Positions 24,853-33,471 are shown, numbered from the stretch's first letter. The stretch: 64,000 nt of DNA from Hwanghaeella sp964350445 (GCA_964350445.1 CAYGKA010000017.1:1-64000); one strand, 5' to 3'. Notes: generated from the sequence alone by a model not told the origin. Numbers and translations: made by a program.

Positions 24853-26094
24853 CTACCGGTCGGGCGTATGCCATTCCGCCGGCTGAACCTTGCGGCGGCG
24901 CAAGCGTATCGCAAGACCCAATGCCACGCCGACCCCGATGGCCACGGTCAAATCCACTGCCACGGTCAGGACCAGGGTCACGACAAGCAACAGTCGATCC
25001 GCGGCGGGGGCGGCCAAGTAGCCGCGCCAGCGATGCGGCTCGCTCATGTTCCAGGCGGTCAGGATCAGCAGGGCCGCCATGGCGGGCATCGCCAGATAGC
25101 CGGCAAGCGGCGCGGCCAACATCATCACGGCCAGGATGACGAAGGCGTGGACGATCCCGGCGACCGGCGTTTTCCCGCCGGCCCTGATATTCGTCGCCGT
25201 CCGGGCGATGGCGCCGGTCGCGGGCAGCCCGCCGAACAGGGTGGAGGCGATATTGGCCGCTCCCTGCGCGATCACTTCCGCGTTGGGGCGGTGTTTCCCG
25301 CCGATGGCACGGTCCGCGACCATCGCGGAAAGAAGAGATTCGACCCCGGCCAGGAAGGCGATCACGAAGGCGGAGGGCAACAACTCCACGAACCGGTCCC
25401 AGGACACCGGCGGCAAGCTGGGCATGGGCAGGTGGTTCGGCAGTTCGCCGAAGCGGGACACGATGGTGTCCACGTTGAACCCCGCCACGGCCACCAAGGT
25501 GGAGGACAAGGCCACCGCGACGATAAGGCCGGGAAACCTCGGGAAGGCCTTGCGCAGGCCAACGATCGCGACCCCGGTCAACAGACCGATGGCGACCGCG
25601 GCGACATTGACCGACTTGAACACAGCCCCGGCGTCGGACCATTCGAACGCGGCCGGTATTCCCAGCAAATCGGCCAACTGGCTTTTCGCGATTATGATGG
25701 CGATGCCGATCGTAAAGCCGTTGATCACCGCTTCCGGGACATAGGCGATGAGGTTGCCGATCCTGAGGAACCCGGCGATGAGCAATATGATCCCTGCCAT
25801 GAAAGTGGCGAAGAGCAGTCCGTCATAGCCGTGATCGGCGATGACGCCGTAAACGACCACGATGAAGGCGCCGGTCGGACCGCCGATCTGAACCCTGCTG
25901 CCGCCGAGCAGGGAGATGAAAAAACCGCCGATGATGGCGGTGACCAATCCCTGCGCCGGATCCGCGCCCGAGGCGATGGCGATCGCCAGGCTGAGCGGCA
26001 CGGCCACCATGGCGACGGTTGCGCCCGCCAAGCAGTCGGCCGTGAAAAGGGACCAGGAATAGGTCTCCAATGTGGTCAGAATTTTGGGCTTCAT
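24853..26094 (-). CDS. SulP-family anion transporter lacking a STAS domain
   Basis: A 413-residue inner-membrane protein with about 12 hydrophobic segments. SulP hallmarks are ADCLAGATVAMVAVPLSLAI (TM1), LLGGSRVQIGGPTGAFIVVV and VADRAIGGKHRPNAEVIAQG, followed by a conserved GLPATGAIARTATNIRAGG. Normal SulP proteins of ~550 residues end in a cytoplasmic STAS domain; this one stops after the last helix and a basic tail (RLRRRKVQPAEW). The ATG at 26094 is preferred over the GTG at 26115. Substrates in the family are sulfate, bicarbonate or dicarboxylates. Confidence 0.88.
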   Translation of the reverse strand: MKPKILTTLETYSWSLFTADCLAGATVAMVAVPLSLAIAIASGADPAQGLVTAIIGGFFISLLGGSRVQIGGPTGAFIVVVYGVIADHGYDGLLFATFMAGIILLIAGFLRIGNLIAYVPEAVINGFTIGIAIIIAKSQLADLLGIPAAFEWSDAGAVFKSVNVAAVAIGLLTGVAIVGLRKAFPRFPGLIVAVALSSTLVAVAGFNVDTIVSRFGELPNHLPMPSLPPVSWDRFVELLPSAFVIAFLAGVESLLSAMVADRAIGGKHRPNAEVIAQGAANIASTLFGGLPATGAIARTATNIRAGGKTPVAGIVHAFVILAVMMLAAPLAGYLAMPAMAALLILTAWNMSEPHRWRGYLAAPAADRLLLVVTLVLTVAVDLTVAIGVGVALGLAIRLRRRKVQPAEWHTPDR

Positions 26095-26195
26095 GCCTTG
26101 GACTCCGCCGGACACGGCGGCTGTGGGATGTTTCGAAACCAGTCGTTATCAAACAACGCGGACGGTTTCGGTGCAATGGAAATTACCCAAAAGGG

Positions 26196-26636
26196 CTAAG
26201 GCCGGCGCAGCTTGGCGAGGAGCCGCGCGAGCTGTTCCGCTTCGCCGTCGGTCAGCTTCGTCTGGATGGTGGCGTGCAGCGCCTCGGCGTAGATCGGCCA
26301 AATCCTGTGCCTGATCTCCCTGCCGCTTTCGGTGATCGTCACGATTTGGCCGCGGCCGTCTTCCTCACAGTCTTCGGCCGCCACATAACCGGCTTCCGAA
26401 AGCCGTTTCAGCAGGCGCGAGGTGCCGTATTGGGGCAGCAGCAGCCGTTCCTTGATTTCGAACGGGCGGATGCCGTCCGGCGCCGCCCGCTCAACCTCCA
26501 GCAGGACATCGTACCAGGAAAGCGGCGGAAGCCCCGCATGCTTTAGGGCGGTTTCCACATGGCCGACGAGCAGACCGGTCGTGGAGACCATCCTTGTCCA
26601 AACCAGTTCCGCGTTTTTGCTGACTTTCTTCGGCAT
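26196..26636 (-). CDS. MarR-family transcriptional regulator, divergent from GST
   Basis: A 146-residue winged-helix protein: GIRPFEIKERLLLPQYGTSR is the recognition region and LLKRLSEAGYVAAEDCEEDG leads into the wing, followed by the terminal dimerisation helices. The ATG at 26636 was chosen over a TTG at 26648. It diverges from the GST gene, and two palindromic sites lie between them. The arrangement suggests it represses itself and GST until an electrophile or phenolic ligand binds, as known for other MarR/GST pairs. Confidence 0.88.
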   Translation of the reverse strand: MPKKVSKNAELVWTRMVSTTGLLVGHVETALKHAGLPPLSWYDVLLEVERAAPDGIRPFEIKERLLLPQYGTSRLLKRLSEAGYVAAEDCEEDGRGQIVTITESGREIRHRIWPIYAEALHATIQTKLTDGEAEQLARLLAKLRRP

Positions 26637-26655
26637 TGTTCGTTTCAATCACATA

Positions 26656-26669
26656 GATGCAATTGCATC
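26656..26669. promoter_or_regulatory. MarR operator candidate, site 1
   Basis: GATGCAATTGCATC is a perfect 14-bp palindrome 20 bp upstream of the MarR start. Its core ATGCA-N2-TGCAT recurs at 26704-26715, 47 bp away. Confidence 0.65.
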
Positions 26670-26703
26670 AAGCTTGACGTCGAAGTCAAATGCACCAATT
26701 TAA

Positions 26704-26715
26704 ATGCAAATGCAT
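26704..26715. promoter_or_regulatory. MarR operator candidate, site 2
   Basis: ATGCA-AA-TGCAT has the same half-sites and spacing as site 1 and lies 29 bp before the GST start, where it could block transcription or translation of the GST gene. Confidence 0.6.
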
Positions 26716-26743
26716 CTATATCCGTGATGGAAAGGACCCGAAA

Positions 26744-27421
26744 ATGCCTATGCTCACTTTGGTTAGCCACAATCTCTGCCCTTATGTCCAACGCGCCGCG
26801 ATATCGTTGCTGGAAAAAGGGATCGAATTCGACCGGCGGGAGGTCGATCTGGCGAACAAGCCCGACTGGTTTCTGGCGCTGTCCCCTTTGGGTAAAACGC
26901 CCGTCCTTGTCGTCGATGGGGAGGCTATCTTCGAATCCGCGGCAATCCTGGAATATCTTGAGGACAGCCGCCAGCCCCCGTTGCACCCGCGCGACCTGCT
27001 GGACAAGGCCCGCCATCGCGGCTGGATAGAGGTCGGCTCATCGATCCTGAACGACATCGCCGGTCTGTATAACGCGCAAGACCCGAACGGCTTCAACATC
27101 AAGGCGCAGGCGATGCGGGGAAAGTTCGAACGGTTGGAACGGGCGCTGGGGGCGGGCCCTTATTTCGCCGGCGATGGTTTCACCCTGGTCGATGCGGTCT
27201 TCGCGCCCGTTTTCCGCTATTTCGATACGTTCGACCGAATCGAAGACTTCGGCATCCTGGCGGACCTGCCGAAGATTGAGTCATGGCGGCGCGAATTGGC
27301 GAAAAGACCATCGGTCGCCACGGCCATCGATGATGGCTATGCCGAGAGGCTTCGCGATTTCCTGCTGCGCCGAAACAGCCACATCACCCGGTTGATGACG
27401 CAGGGCGATAACACCGGATGA
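26744..27421 (+). CDS. Glutathione S-transferase family protein
   Basis: A 225-residue two-domain protein. The N-terminal thioredoxin-like domain carries SHNLCPYVQRAAISLLEKG, with a Cys-Pro motif as in omega/lambda-type GSTs, and the glutathione-binding block LGKTPVLVVDGEAIFESAAI (~52-71). The C-terminal helical domain has GDGFTLVDAVFAPVFRYFDT. The Cys active site points to a thiol transferase or dehalogenase type activity rather than simple conjugation. The ATG at 26744 was chosen because the preceding 18 codons overlap the operator. Probably regulated by the divergent MarR gene. Confidence 0.92.
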   Translation: MPMLTLVSHNLCPYVQRAAISLLEKGIEFDRREVDLANKPDWFLALSPLGKTPVLVVDGEAIFESAAILEYLEDSRQPPLHPRDLLDKARHRGWIEVGSSILNDIAGLYNAQDPNGFNIKAQAMRGKFERLERALGAGPYFAGDGFTLVDAVFAPVFRYFDTFDRIEDFGILADLPKIESWRRELAKRPSVATAIDDGYAERLRDFLLRRNSHITRLMTQGDNTG

Positions 27422-27442
27422 TGATGGCTTTGCGGCTATCGA

Positions 27443-28210
27443 CTACCCGCTGAATCCGTAGATCAACACGCCGGCGACGCCGATCAGGGCGACGATCCAA
27501 ATCACCGGGCTCAAGCCCTTGCGGGTTTTGGCGACCTGATCGGCTGCTTCCGTCGCGGCTTTGGCGGCGGCTGCTTTCACATCCGTTTCGCTTGGCGCGG
27601 CTTCCGGCGCGGCCTTGGGCGCCGGTTCGACCGGTGCGCTTACGGCGGCTGCCGCGGCGCCGGCAGATGCCGGTGTTTCTGGTGCGGGTGCTTCAGCGGC
27701 CGGTGCTGCTTCGGCCGGTGCTGCTTCGGCCGGTGCTGCTTCCGCCGGCACCGCGCCGCCCGCGCTTGCCCGTGCGGAAACTTCTTCGCTGAATTTAGAG
27801 AAGAACTCGCCCGCCATTTTTTTCGCGGTCGAGTCGATCAGACGGGACCCGATTTGGGCCAGCTTGCCGCCGACATTCGCCTCGACCTCATAGGACAGCA
27901 CGGTGTCGCTGCCGTCTTCGGTCAAGGAAACCACGGCGCCGCCCTTCGCGAAACCGGCCGCGCCGCCCTTCCCTTCACCTGAAATCTTGTACCCTTTCGG
28001 CGGGTCGATATCGGAAAGCGTGACATCGCCCGTGAACTTGGCCTTCACAGGGCCGACTTTCGCCTGAACGGTGGCAGAGAAGGACGTGTCGGAGGTTTTT
28101 TCCAGTGTCTGGCAGCCGGGAATGCAGGCTTTCAGAATTTCCGGGTCGTTCAGCGCTTCCCACACCGCCTCACGCGGGGCCGGGATTCGCTCTTCACCTT
28201 TCATATCCAT
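27443..28210 (-). CDS. coxG: CoxG-like SRPBCC protein with membrane tail
   Basis: Residues 1-150 are a START/SRPBCC domain of the CO dehydrogenase subunit G type (PREAVWEALNDPEILKACIP, then GCQTLEKTS and AKFTGDVTLSDI). Then comes an Ala/Pro/Glu-rich linker with AEAAP repeats, and a C-terminal membrane helix (LSPVIWIVALIGVAGVLIYG). CoxG proteins are thought to anchor CO dehydrogenase to the membrane or to handle quinones. It is 7 kb from coxSLM on the same strand, separated by unrelated genes. The linker codons include a 15-bp tandem repeat. Confidence 0.88.
   Translation of the reverse strand: MDMKGEERIPAPREAVWEALNDPEILKACIPGCQTLEKTSDTSFSATVQAKVGPVKAKFTGDVTLSDIDPPKGYKISGEGKGGAAGFAKGGAVVSLTEDGSDTVLSYEVEANVGGKLAQIGSRLIDSTAKKMAGEFFSKFSEEVSARASAGGAVPAEAAPAEAAPAEAAPAAEAPAPETPASAGAAAAAVSAPVEPAPKAAPEAAPSETDVKAAAAKAATEAADQVAKTRKGLSPVIWIVALIGVAGVLIYGFSG
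27699..27743. repeat. Three 15-bp tandem repeats within coxG linker
   Basis: GCCGGTGCTGCTTCG is present twice in tandem (27699-27728), with a third copy differing in the last base (27729-27743). The repeats encode the AEAAP units of the linker. Copy number could vary by slippage without frameshift, because the unit is 15 bp. Confidence 0.85.
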
Positions 28211-28512
28211 GGTGATTGTCCTTCACTTCTCTCTCGCGCGGCGGGCGCCGGTTAAAATCTTCCCGTCCGGATCCGGGAATCCCCGATGGTCGGCGGGACC
28301 GGGCTTCGAACCCTTTGTCTCAGGAGTTGAATTAGGATGCTGGGGCAATAACCGCAAGTCCGCCTTGAGAACCATGCTGTTTCCCGCTGGTCCAAGCCCA
28401 TATGGGAATGGAAGAATCTGGCCTAGACTGTATGACGGTACAGCCACGGAAAAGACCGGTGGACCGGGGTCGCCGCCTGGCGGTGATTTCGGTGCGGGCA
28501 GGGTTGGAGAAT
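28211..28512. other. Intergenic region coxG / Panacea protein
   Basis: About 300 bp between divergent genes. In particular I see no small toxin-like reading frame with a ribosome-binding site that could pair with the Panacea gene. It should hold promoters for both directions. Confidence 0.4.
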
Positions 28513-29034
28513 ATGACTGCGACGGTAGTTGAATCGACGATCGATGTCGCGCTCTGGTTCATGGACCAAGCGCGGCGTGAGGACGATTATCTGCAGCCCC
28601 AGAAGCTTCAGCGGCTGATCTATATCGCCCAGGGCTCCTATGCCGCCACCCATCATGGGCGGATGCTGATGCCGGCGCTCTTCGTCGCAGGAGAGACCGG
28701 ACCGCAAGACCCCAACATCTTCCGCCTGTTTGAACACGGCAGGCCCACCAATCTCGGTGTTCCGAAAATACCGGCGGAAACGCTTCATTTCCTGGACTTG
28801 ATCTGGCGGCGCTACGGCCATCATTCGTCGGACTATCTCAATCAACAGATCAAACACCACGATATCTATATCCGCGCCTTGAAGAAGGGATTGGGGGAGG
28901 AGATCCCCTTTCCGGCAATCGTTCGCTTCTTCACCAGGAAGGAACGTCCGGACGTGAAGAAGGTCAAAACGGCGGATGGCCGCGTTCTCGAAAAATGGTC
29001 GCCGACCGCCGCCCCCGGGCCGACGAAAGGCTGA
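28513..29034 (+). CDS. Panacea (DUF4065/SocA-like) domain protein
   Basis: A 173-residue soluble protein. Residues ~8-100 match the Panacea/SocA pattern: a helix VALWFMDQARREDDYLQPQK followed by LQRLIYIAQGSYAATHHGRM and ETGPQDPNIFRLFEHGRP. Panacea domains are antitoxins in many toxin-antitoxin systems and chaperone-adaptor-like in Caulobacter SocA. No toxin partner is visible on either side. The ATG at 28513 was chosen because the motif begins 8 residues later; an upstream in-frame start at 28402 would add unrelated residues. Many alphaproteobacteria carry single Panacea genes of this size. Confidence 0.75.
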   Translation: MTATVVESTIDVALWFMDQARREDDYLQPQKLQRLIYIAQGSYAATHHGRMLMPALFVAGETGPQDPNIFRLFEHGRPTNLGVPKIPAETLHFLDLIWRRYGHHSSDYLNQQIKHHDIYIRALKKGLGEEIPFPAIVRFFTRKERPDVKKVKTADGRVLEKWSPTAAPGPTKG

Positions 29035-29157
29035 TCGCAGCCTTTGAAGTTTCACCATGGGCGACCATACTGACGCGCGTTCGATCGGAATGCCGGGGCT
29101 TTGCATCCTTGGATTCACTGATCGACGCGTTGGTCATTTTTGTTTGGAGACGGCTGG

Positions 29158-30021
29158 ATGACGGATTTCGAACGTGCTTGGCGGGACCGTTTCGGTCCTG
29201 ATGCCGATCTGGGGCCCAGTCGGGTGCCCAACTCGGGGGAGGGGCTGTCGCCCGAAGATTGGAGGCAACTGGAAGGTTTCCTTACCCGCCGGTCCTGCCG
29301 GCGGTTCGCGGATGTGCCCGTCGACGAAGCCTTGCTGGATGTGTTGCTTGCCTGCGCGCAATCGGCGCCGTCGAAATCCGATCTTCAGCAATATTCGATC
29401 ATCGTGATCGACGATCCGGCGATCCGACGGGCCATGCAGGAATGGTCGTCCTTCGACGACTGGATCGCCAAGGCGCCCTATTTTCTCGTGTTCTGTGGCG
29501 ATCTGCGCCGCCAGCGCCGGATCGCGGAGATGCGGGGATATGAACATCGCAACGACAATGTCGATACTTTCATGAACACCGCCGTCGATGCAGGCATCGC
29601 CTTGGCGACCTTTGTTGCGGCGGCGGAGGCCGCGGGGCTCGGCTGCTGCCCGATCAGCGTCGTCCGTAATCATATGGCGGAGGCGTGCGACCTGCTGGGC
29701 CTGCCCGACGGCGTCTATCCCGTCGCGGGGCTTGCCCTGGGATGGCCGGAAAAGCCGGCCCAGGTCAGCATGCGACTGCCGCCGGCCGCGGTCGTGCACC
29801 GGAACCGTTATGGGGACGAGGCCTTGCCGCAATTGATCGACGGCTATGACGCGGCGCGACACGCGGTGCAGCCCATCGCGCCCCACAAACAGCGCCATCC
29901 GGACAAATACGGTGTCGCCGACATCTGTACCTGGTCGGAGAACACGGCGCGGCAGCTGTCCGTGCCGGAAAGACCGGGTTTCGCCGAATTCTTGCGGAAG
30001 CGCGGGTTTTCCCTGACCTGA
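29158..30021 (+). CDS. Nitroreductase family protein
   Basis: A 287-residue FMN-dependent oxidoreductase of the nitroreductase fold. LTRRSCRRFADVPVDEALLD (~40-59) is the FMN-phosphate-binding start; AQSAPSKSDLQQYSIIVIDD and LGCCPISVVRNHMAEACDLL are later conserved blocks. The protein is longer than minimal family members, with a C-terminal extension of ~60 residues (HAVQPIAPHKQRHPDKYGVA onward). The ATG at 29158 has GGAG 11 bp upstream. Substrate unknown. The gene ends just before the scaffold gap. Confidence 0.88.
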   Translation: MTDFERAWRDRFGPDADLGPSRVPNSGEGLSPEDWRQLEGFLTRRSCRRFADVPVDEALLDVLLACAQSAPSKSDLQQYSIIVIDDPAIRRAMQEWSSFDDWIAKAPYFLVFCGDLRRQRRIAEMRGYEHRNDNVDTFMNTAVDAGIALATFVAAAEAAGLGCCPISVVRNHMAEACDLLGLPDGVYPVAGLALGWPEKPAQVSMRLPPAAVVHRNRYGDEALPQLIDGYDAARHAVQPIAPHKQRHPDKYGVADICTWSENTARQLSVPERPGFAEFLRKRGFSLT

Positions 30022-30039
30022 CCGCCAGCGTCCTGTCGG

Positions 30040-30094
30040 ATAACGAATCAGATCGACGAGCCTCGTAGGCAAGCTGGGCCGACAATCTGGGCCG
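30040..30094. repeat. Left copy of a 55-bp repeat flanking the N gap
   Basis: These 55 bases are identical to 30195-30249. Each copy abuts the N run. This looks like one true copy represented twice by the assembler. Confidence 0.9.
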
Positions 30095-30194
30095 NNNNNN
30101 NNNNNNNNNNNNNNNNNNNNNNNNNNNNNNNNNNNNNNNNNNNNNNNNNNNNNNNNNNNNNNNNNNNNNNNNNNNNNNNNNNNNNNNNNNNNNN
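30095..30194. other. 100-base assembly gap (N)
   Basis: Exactly 100 N, a conventional placeholder for a gap of unknown size. Because the ends on both sides are the same 55 bases, the two contigs probably overlap and the real gap may be zero or negative. Confidence 0.95.
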
Positions 30195-30249
30195 ATAACG
30201 AATCAGATCGACGAGCCTCGTAGGCAAGCTGGGCCGACAATCTGGGCCG
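30195..30249. repeat. Right copy of the 55-bp repeat flanking the N gap
   Basis: Identical to 30040-30094. The end of this copy and the bases after it contain three degenerate 13-bp tandem units (CAAGCTGGGCCGA, CAATCTGGGCCGG, CGATCTTGGCCGA), which may have caused the break in assembly. Confidence 0.9.
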
Positions 30250-30340
30250 GCGATCTTGGCCGAGGCAACCGAATGTCGTGCTTGCCTGTTGCCGATGACG
30301 GGCCCGGGCTCTATGTCACGGGGACCTCGAAAGGATCTCG

Positions 30341-32134
30341 ATGAGCAACGCTTTCCAGCGACAAGGCAAGACCATCAAGACCCTGCTGCCCTATCTTTGG
30401 CCGCGGGACAGCGCCGAAATTCGCATCCGGGTCGTGCTCGCGATGGCCGCCTTGGCCATGGCCAAGGTCGCCAATGTCTGGGTGCCGTTGTTCTACAAGG
30501 ACGCGGTGGATGCGCTCTCCAACGGTACGGCGGGCGGTGGGGCCGCCGCCGTGGCGATGGCGGTTCCCATCGGTTTGCTGCTGGCCTATGGCGGCGCACG
30601 GGTGCTGTCGGTCCTGTTCCAGGAATTGCGTGAAATTCTGTTCGTGAACGTGGCCCAACGGGCGATCCGGCGTGTCGCATTGGTCACCTTCCGGCATTTG
30701 CACAGCCTGTCGCTGCGGTTCCATCTTGACCGTCAGACCGGCGGGCTCAGCCGGGTGATCGAACGCGGGGTGAAGGGCATCGAATTTGTCCTCAGCTTCA
30801 TGCTGTTCAACATCATTCCGACGCTGATCGAGATTTTCATGGTCTGCGGCGTTCTGTGGGGCATGTTCGACATCTGGTTCGCGGCGATCACCTTGGCCAC
30901 GATCATCGCCTACATCGCCTTCACCATGCTGATCACCGAATGGCGGCTGAAGTTCCGCCGGCATATGAACGAATCCGATACCGAGGCGAACACCAAGGCC
31001 ATCGACAGCCTGCTGAATTTCGAGACGGTCAAGTATTTCGGCGCCGAAGACCATGAGGCCCGCCGCTACGATTCCTCGCTGCAGCGCTACGAGAAGGCGG
31101 CCGTGCGCTCCATCGCCAGCCTGTCGGTCGTGAATGTGGGACAGGGGGCGATCATCGCGACCGGGTTGGTCGCGGTGATGTATCTGGCCGCGAGCGGCAT
31201 GATCGACGGCAGCATGACAATCGGCGATTTCGTTCTGGTGAACACTTATCTGATCCAGCTCTACTTGCCGCTCAATTTCCTCGGCTTCGTCTATCGTCAG
31301 ATCAGACAGTCGCTCACCGATATGGATGACATGTTCTCCATGCTGGATGTCCCGGCGGAAATCGGCGACGCCGACGACGCGACGGACCTGAATGCGCGGG
31401 ACGGCAGGGTCGAATTCCGCGACGTGAAGTTCGGTTACGACGATCGTCGCCCGATCCTGAAGGGCGTCAGCTTCATGGTGGAGCCGGGCAAGACCATTGC
31501 CATCGTCGGGCCCAGCGGGGCCGGGAAGTCGACGATCAGCCGATTGCTCTTCCGCTTCTATGACGTGAATGACGGGGCGGTGCTGATCGATGGCAAGGAC
31601 CTGCGGTCGGTGAAGCAACAAGGTGTGCGGGAAGCCATCGGGATCGTCCCGCAGGACACTGTGCTGTTCAACGACACGGTCCGTTACAACATCGCCTACG
31701 GCCGACCGGACGCGTCGGAGGAGGAAGTCACCCGCGCCGCCAAACTGGCCCATATCGACGATTTCATCCGTTCGCTGCCGGACGGATACGATACGCGTGT
31801 CGGGGAACGCGGGTTGAAACTGTCGGGCGGGGAAAAACAACGCGTGGCCATTGCCAGAACGATCTTGAAAGATCCGCCGATCCTGCTGTTCGACGAGGCG
31901 ACCTCCGCCCTCGACACGGCGACGGAGCGGGACATCCAGGCAAGCCTCAAGGAAGTATCCAAAGGGCGGACGACGCTAATCATCGCGCACCGGCTCTCGA
32001 CCGTGGTGGACGCGGACGAGATTATCGTGCTCCGCGCCGGGGAGATCGTCGAACGCGGCACGCATGCGGATCTGCTGGTCAGCAAGGGTGTCTATGCGGA
32101 AATGTGGGCGCGCCAGCAAAGCGGCGACACCTGA
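30341..32134 (+). CDS. ABC exporter of the Atm1/HMT1 type (fused permease and ATPase)
   Basis: A 597-residue half-transporter. Six membrane helices occupy residues ~20-320, with the Atm1-type stretch LNFETVKYFGAEDHEARRYD (glutathione-binding region of this subfamily) at ~225-244. The ATPase has Walker A GPSGAGKST, signature LSGGEKQRVAIAR, Walker B ILLFDEATSALD and the switch His in LIIAHRLST. Family members export glutathione-related thiols, Fe-S precursors or heavy-metal conjugates from the cytosol. The ATG follows AAAGGATCTCG. The downstream deacetylase gene may be co-transcribed. Confidence 0.94.
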   Translation: MSNAFQRQGKTIKTLLPYLWPRDSAEIRIRVVLAMAALAMAKVANVWVPLFYKDAVDALSNGTAGGGAAAVAMAVPIGLLLAYGGARVLSVLFQELREILFVNVAQRAIRRVALVTFRHLHSLSLRFHLDRQTGGLSRVIERGVKGIEFVLSFMLFNIIPTLIEIFMVCGVLWGMFDIWFAAITLATIIAYIAFTMLITEWRLKFRRHMNESDTEANTKAIDSLLNFETVKYFGAEDHEARRYDSSLQRYEKAAVRSIASLSVVNVGQGAIIATGLVAVMYLAASGMIDGSMTIGDFVLVNTYLIQLYLPLNFLGFVYRQIRQSLTDMDDMFSMLDVPAEIGDADDATDLNARDGRVEFRDVKFGYDDRRPILKGVSFMVEPGKTIAIVGPSGAGKSTISRLLFRFYDVNDGAVLIDGKDLRSVKQQGVREAIGIVPQDTVLFNDTVRYNIAYGRPDASEEEVTRAAKLAHIDDFIRSLPDGYDTRVGERGLKLSGGEKQRVAIARTILKDPPILLFDEATSALDTATERDIQASLKEVSKGRTTLIIAHRLSTVVDADEIIVLRAGEIVERGTHADLLVSKGVYAEMWARQQSGDT

Positions 32135-32255
32135 TCGGCGGCACCTGAGCGGCATGCCGAAGCGGCGGCCGGCGCCGAATGGCGCGGGCGACTTCTTTTG
32201 TAGTTTTCATCGCACGCCTTTGGGTCGGGTGCGAAACGAATTTCGAGGGATCGGC

Positions 32256-33365
32256 TTGCTGACCAGACCCCAGTACATTTCCAGCGAAATCTACCGGACG
32301 TCGCATCTGGGGCACGGGCACCCTTTGTCGATACCGCGGGTCTCGGTCGTGACGGACCTGATACGCGCTTTGGGCTGGCTGGACCCGAAAGTGTATCACG
32401 ATGCGCCGATGGCGACGGTCGCCCAATTGGCGCGCTTTCACGACCGGGCCTATATCGAAACGGTGCGCCGGGCGGAAGCCGACGGCCGTCTGCCGGACGA
32501 CGTGAAGAAGCGCTACCATATCGGCATCAACGGCAACCCTATTTACCGCGAAGTCTTCCGCCGGCCGGCGACCACCGCGGGGGCGTCGGTCTACGCGGCC
32601 GGGTTGCTGAAGGAGGGGGGTGTCGTTCATAGCCCGGCCGGCGGCACCCATCACGGCAGGCGTGACCGCGCCAGCGGCTTTTGTTTCTTCAACGATCCGG
32701 TCTTGGCAATTCTGGCCATGCTTGACCAGGGGTTGGAGCGGATCGCCTATGTCGACCTGGATGCTCATCACGGCGACGGTGTGCAGGACGCGTTTCATGA
32801 CGACGACCGGGTTCTGACCGTGTCGATCCACGAATCCGGGCGATGGCCCTATTCCGGCGCCGTTGAAGACCGGGCCGGAGGCATGGCGCGAAACCTGCCT
32901 GTCCTGCCCGGCTTCAACGATGACGAGCATGCCTATCTGATGGAAAACGCGGTCCTGCCCCTGCTCGACTGGTTCGCCCCGCAGGCGCTTGTGATCCAAG
33001 GCGGCTGCGACGCGCTGGAAGACGATCCACTGAGCAAATTATCCTTGTCTAATAACGCCTTATGGCGGGCCGTCCGGCAGTTGCGGCCGATGGCGCCCCG
33101 AGTCCTGGTATTGGGCGGCGGCGGCTACAACCCTTGGGCCGTGGCGCGGTGCTGGACCGGGTATTGGGGAATCCTGAATGGTTTCGATGTGGCCGGCGCG
33201 CTACCGGAGGTCGCAAGAAAGGTTCTAGAAAACGTCACATGGCGCAGAAAACAGGGAAAAAATCCCCCATTGCACTGGCATATTCAGTTGCAAGATTCCC
33301 CCAATCATGGCCCCATAAGAGACGAAATCCGGGGGCTCGCGCGCCAGATTCTGGCAGGGCTGTAG
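32256..33365 (+). CDS. Histone deacetylase-family (class II/AcuC-like) hydrolase
   Basis: A 369-residue zinc amidohydrolase with an arginase/deacetylase fold. The catalytic pair is in GGTHHGRRDRASGFCFFND, the zinc ligands in DLDAHHGDGV and QGGCDALEDDP, and the transition-state Tyr in GGGGYNPWAVARCW, so the active site is complete. I chose the TTG at 32256 because AGGGA lies ~8 nt before it and the protein then begins LLTRPQYISSEIYRTSHLGH, the usual N-terminus; an in-frame ATG at 32154 would add unconserved residues. Bacterial members remove acyl groups from polyamines or lysines. It starts 121 bp after the Atm1-type exporter. Confidence 0.9.
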   Translation: MLTRPQYISSEIYRTSHLGHGHPLSIPRVSVVTDLIRALGWLDPKVYHDAPMATVAQLARFHDRAYIETVRRAEADGRLPDDVKKRYHIGINGNPIYREVFRRPATTAGASVYAAGLLKEGGVVHSPAGGTHHGRRDRASGFCFFNDPVLAILAMLDQGLERIAYVDLDAHHGDGVQDAFHDDDRVLTVSIHESGRWPYSGAVEDRAGGMARNLPVLPGFNDDEHAYLMENAVLPLLDWFAPQALVIQGGCDALEDDPLSKLSLSNNALWRAVRQLRPMAPRVLVLGGGGYNPWAVARCWTGYWGILNGFDVAGALPEVARKVLENVTWRRKQGKNPPLHWHIQLQDSPNHGPIRDEIRGLARQILAGL

Positions 33366-33471
33366 AACGGATTTGGGTTTTCGGACAAGGCCGCAAAGAT
33401 AGACGGCCGATAATTATTGAAGACGATCCGCATATCGGCCGATGATAGGCCGCAGCGGGATGGGAGAGTAG

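Noticed and set aside
29134..30240. Minus-strand open frame running through the N gap
   Set aside because: It is open only because the N bases cannot encode stops; the plus-strand nitroreductase is the real gene.
30040..30249. 55-bp direct repeats as attachment site or CRISPR-like repeat
   Set aside because: They lie exactly against an N gap of 100 bases, there is no integrase or spacer, and a k-mer overlap explains them.
30311..31840. A 509-residue open frame opposite the ABC exporter
   Set aside because: Shadow of the Atm1-type gene on the other strand; no conserved motif.
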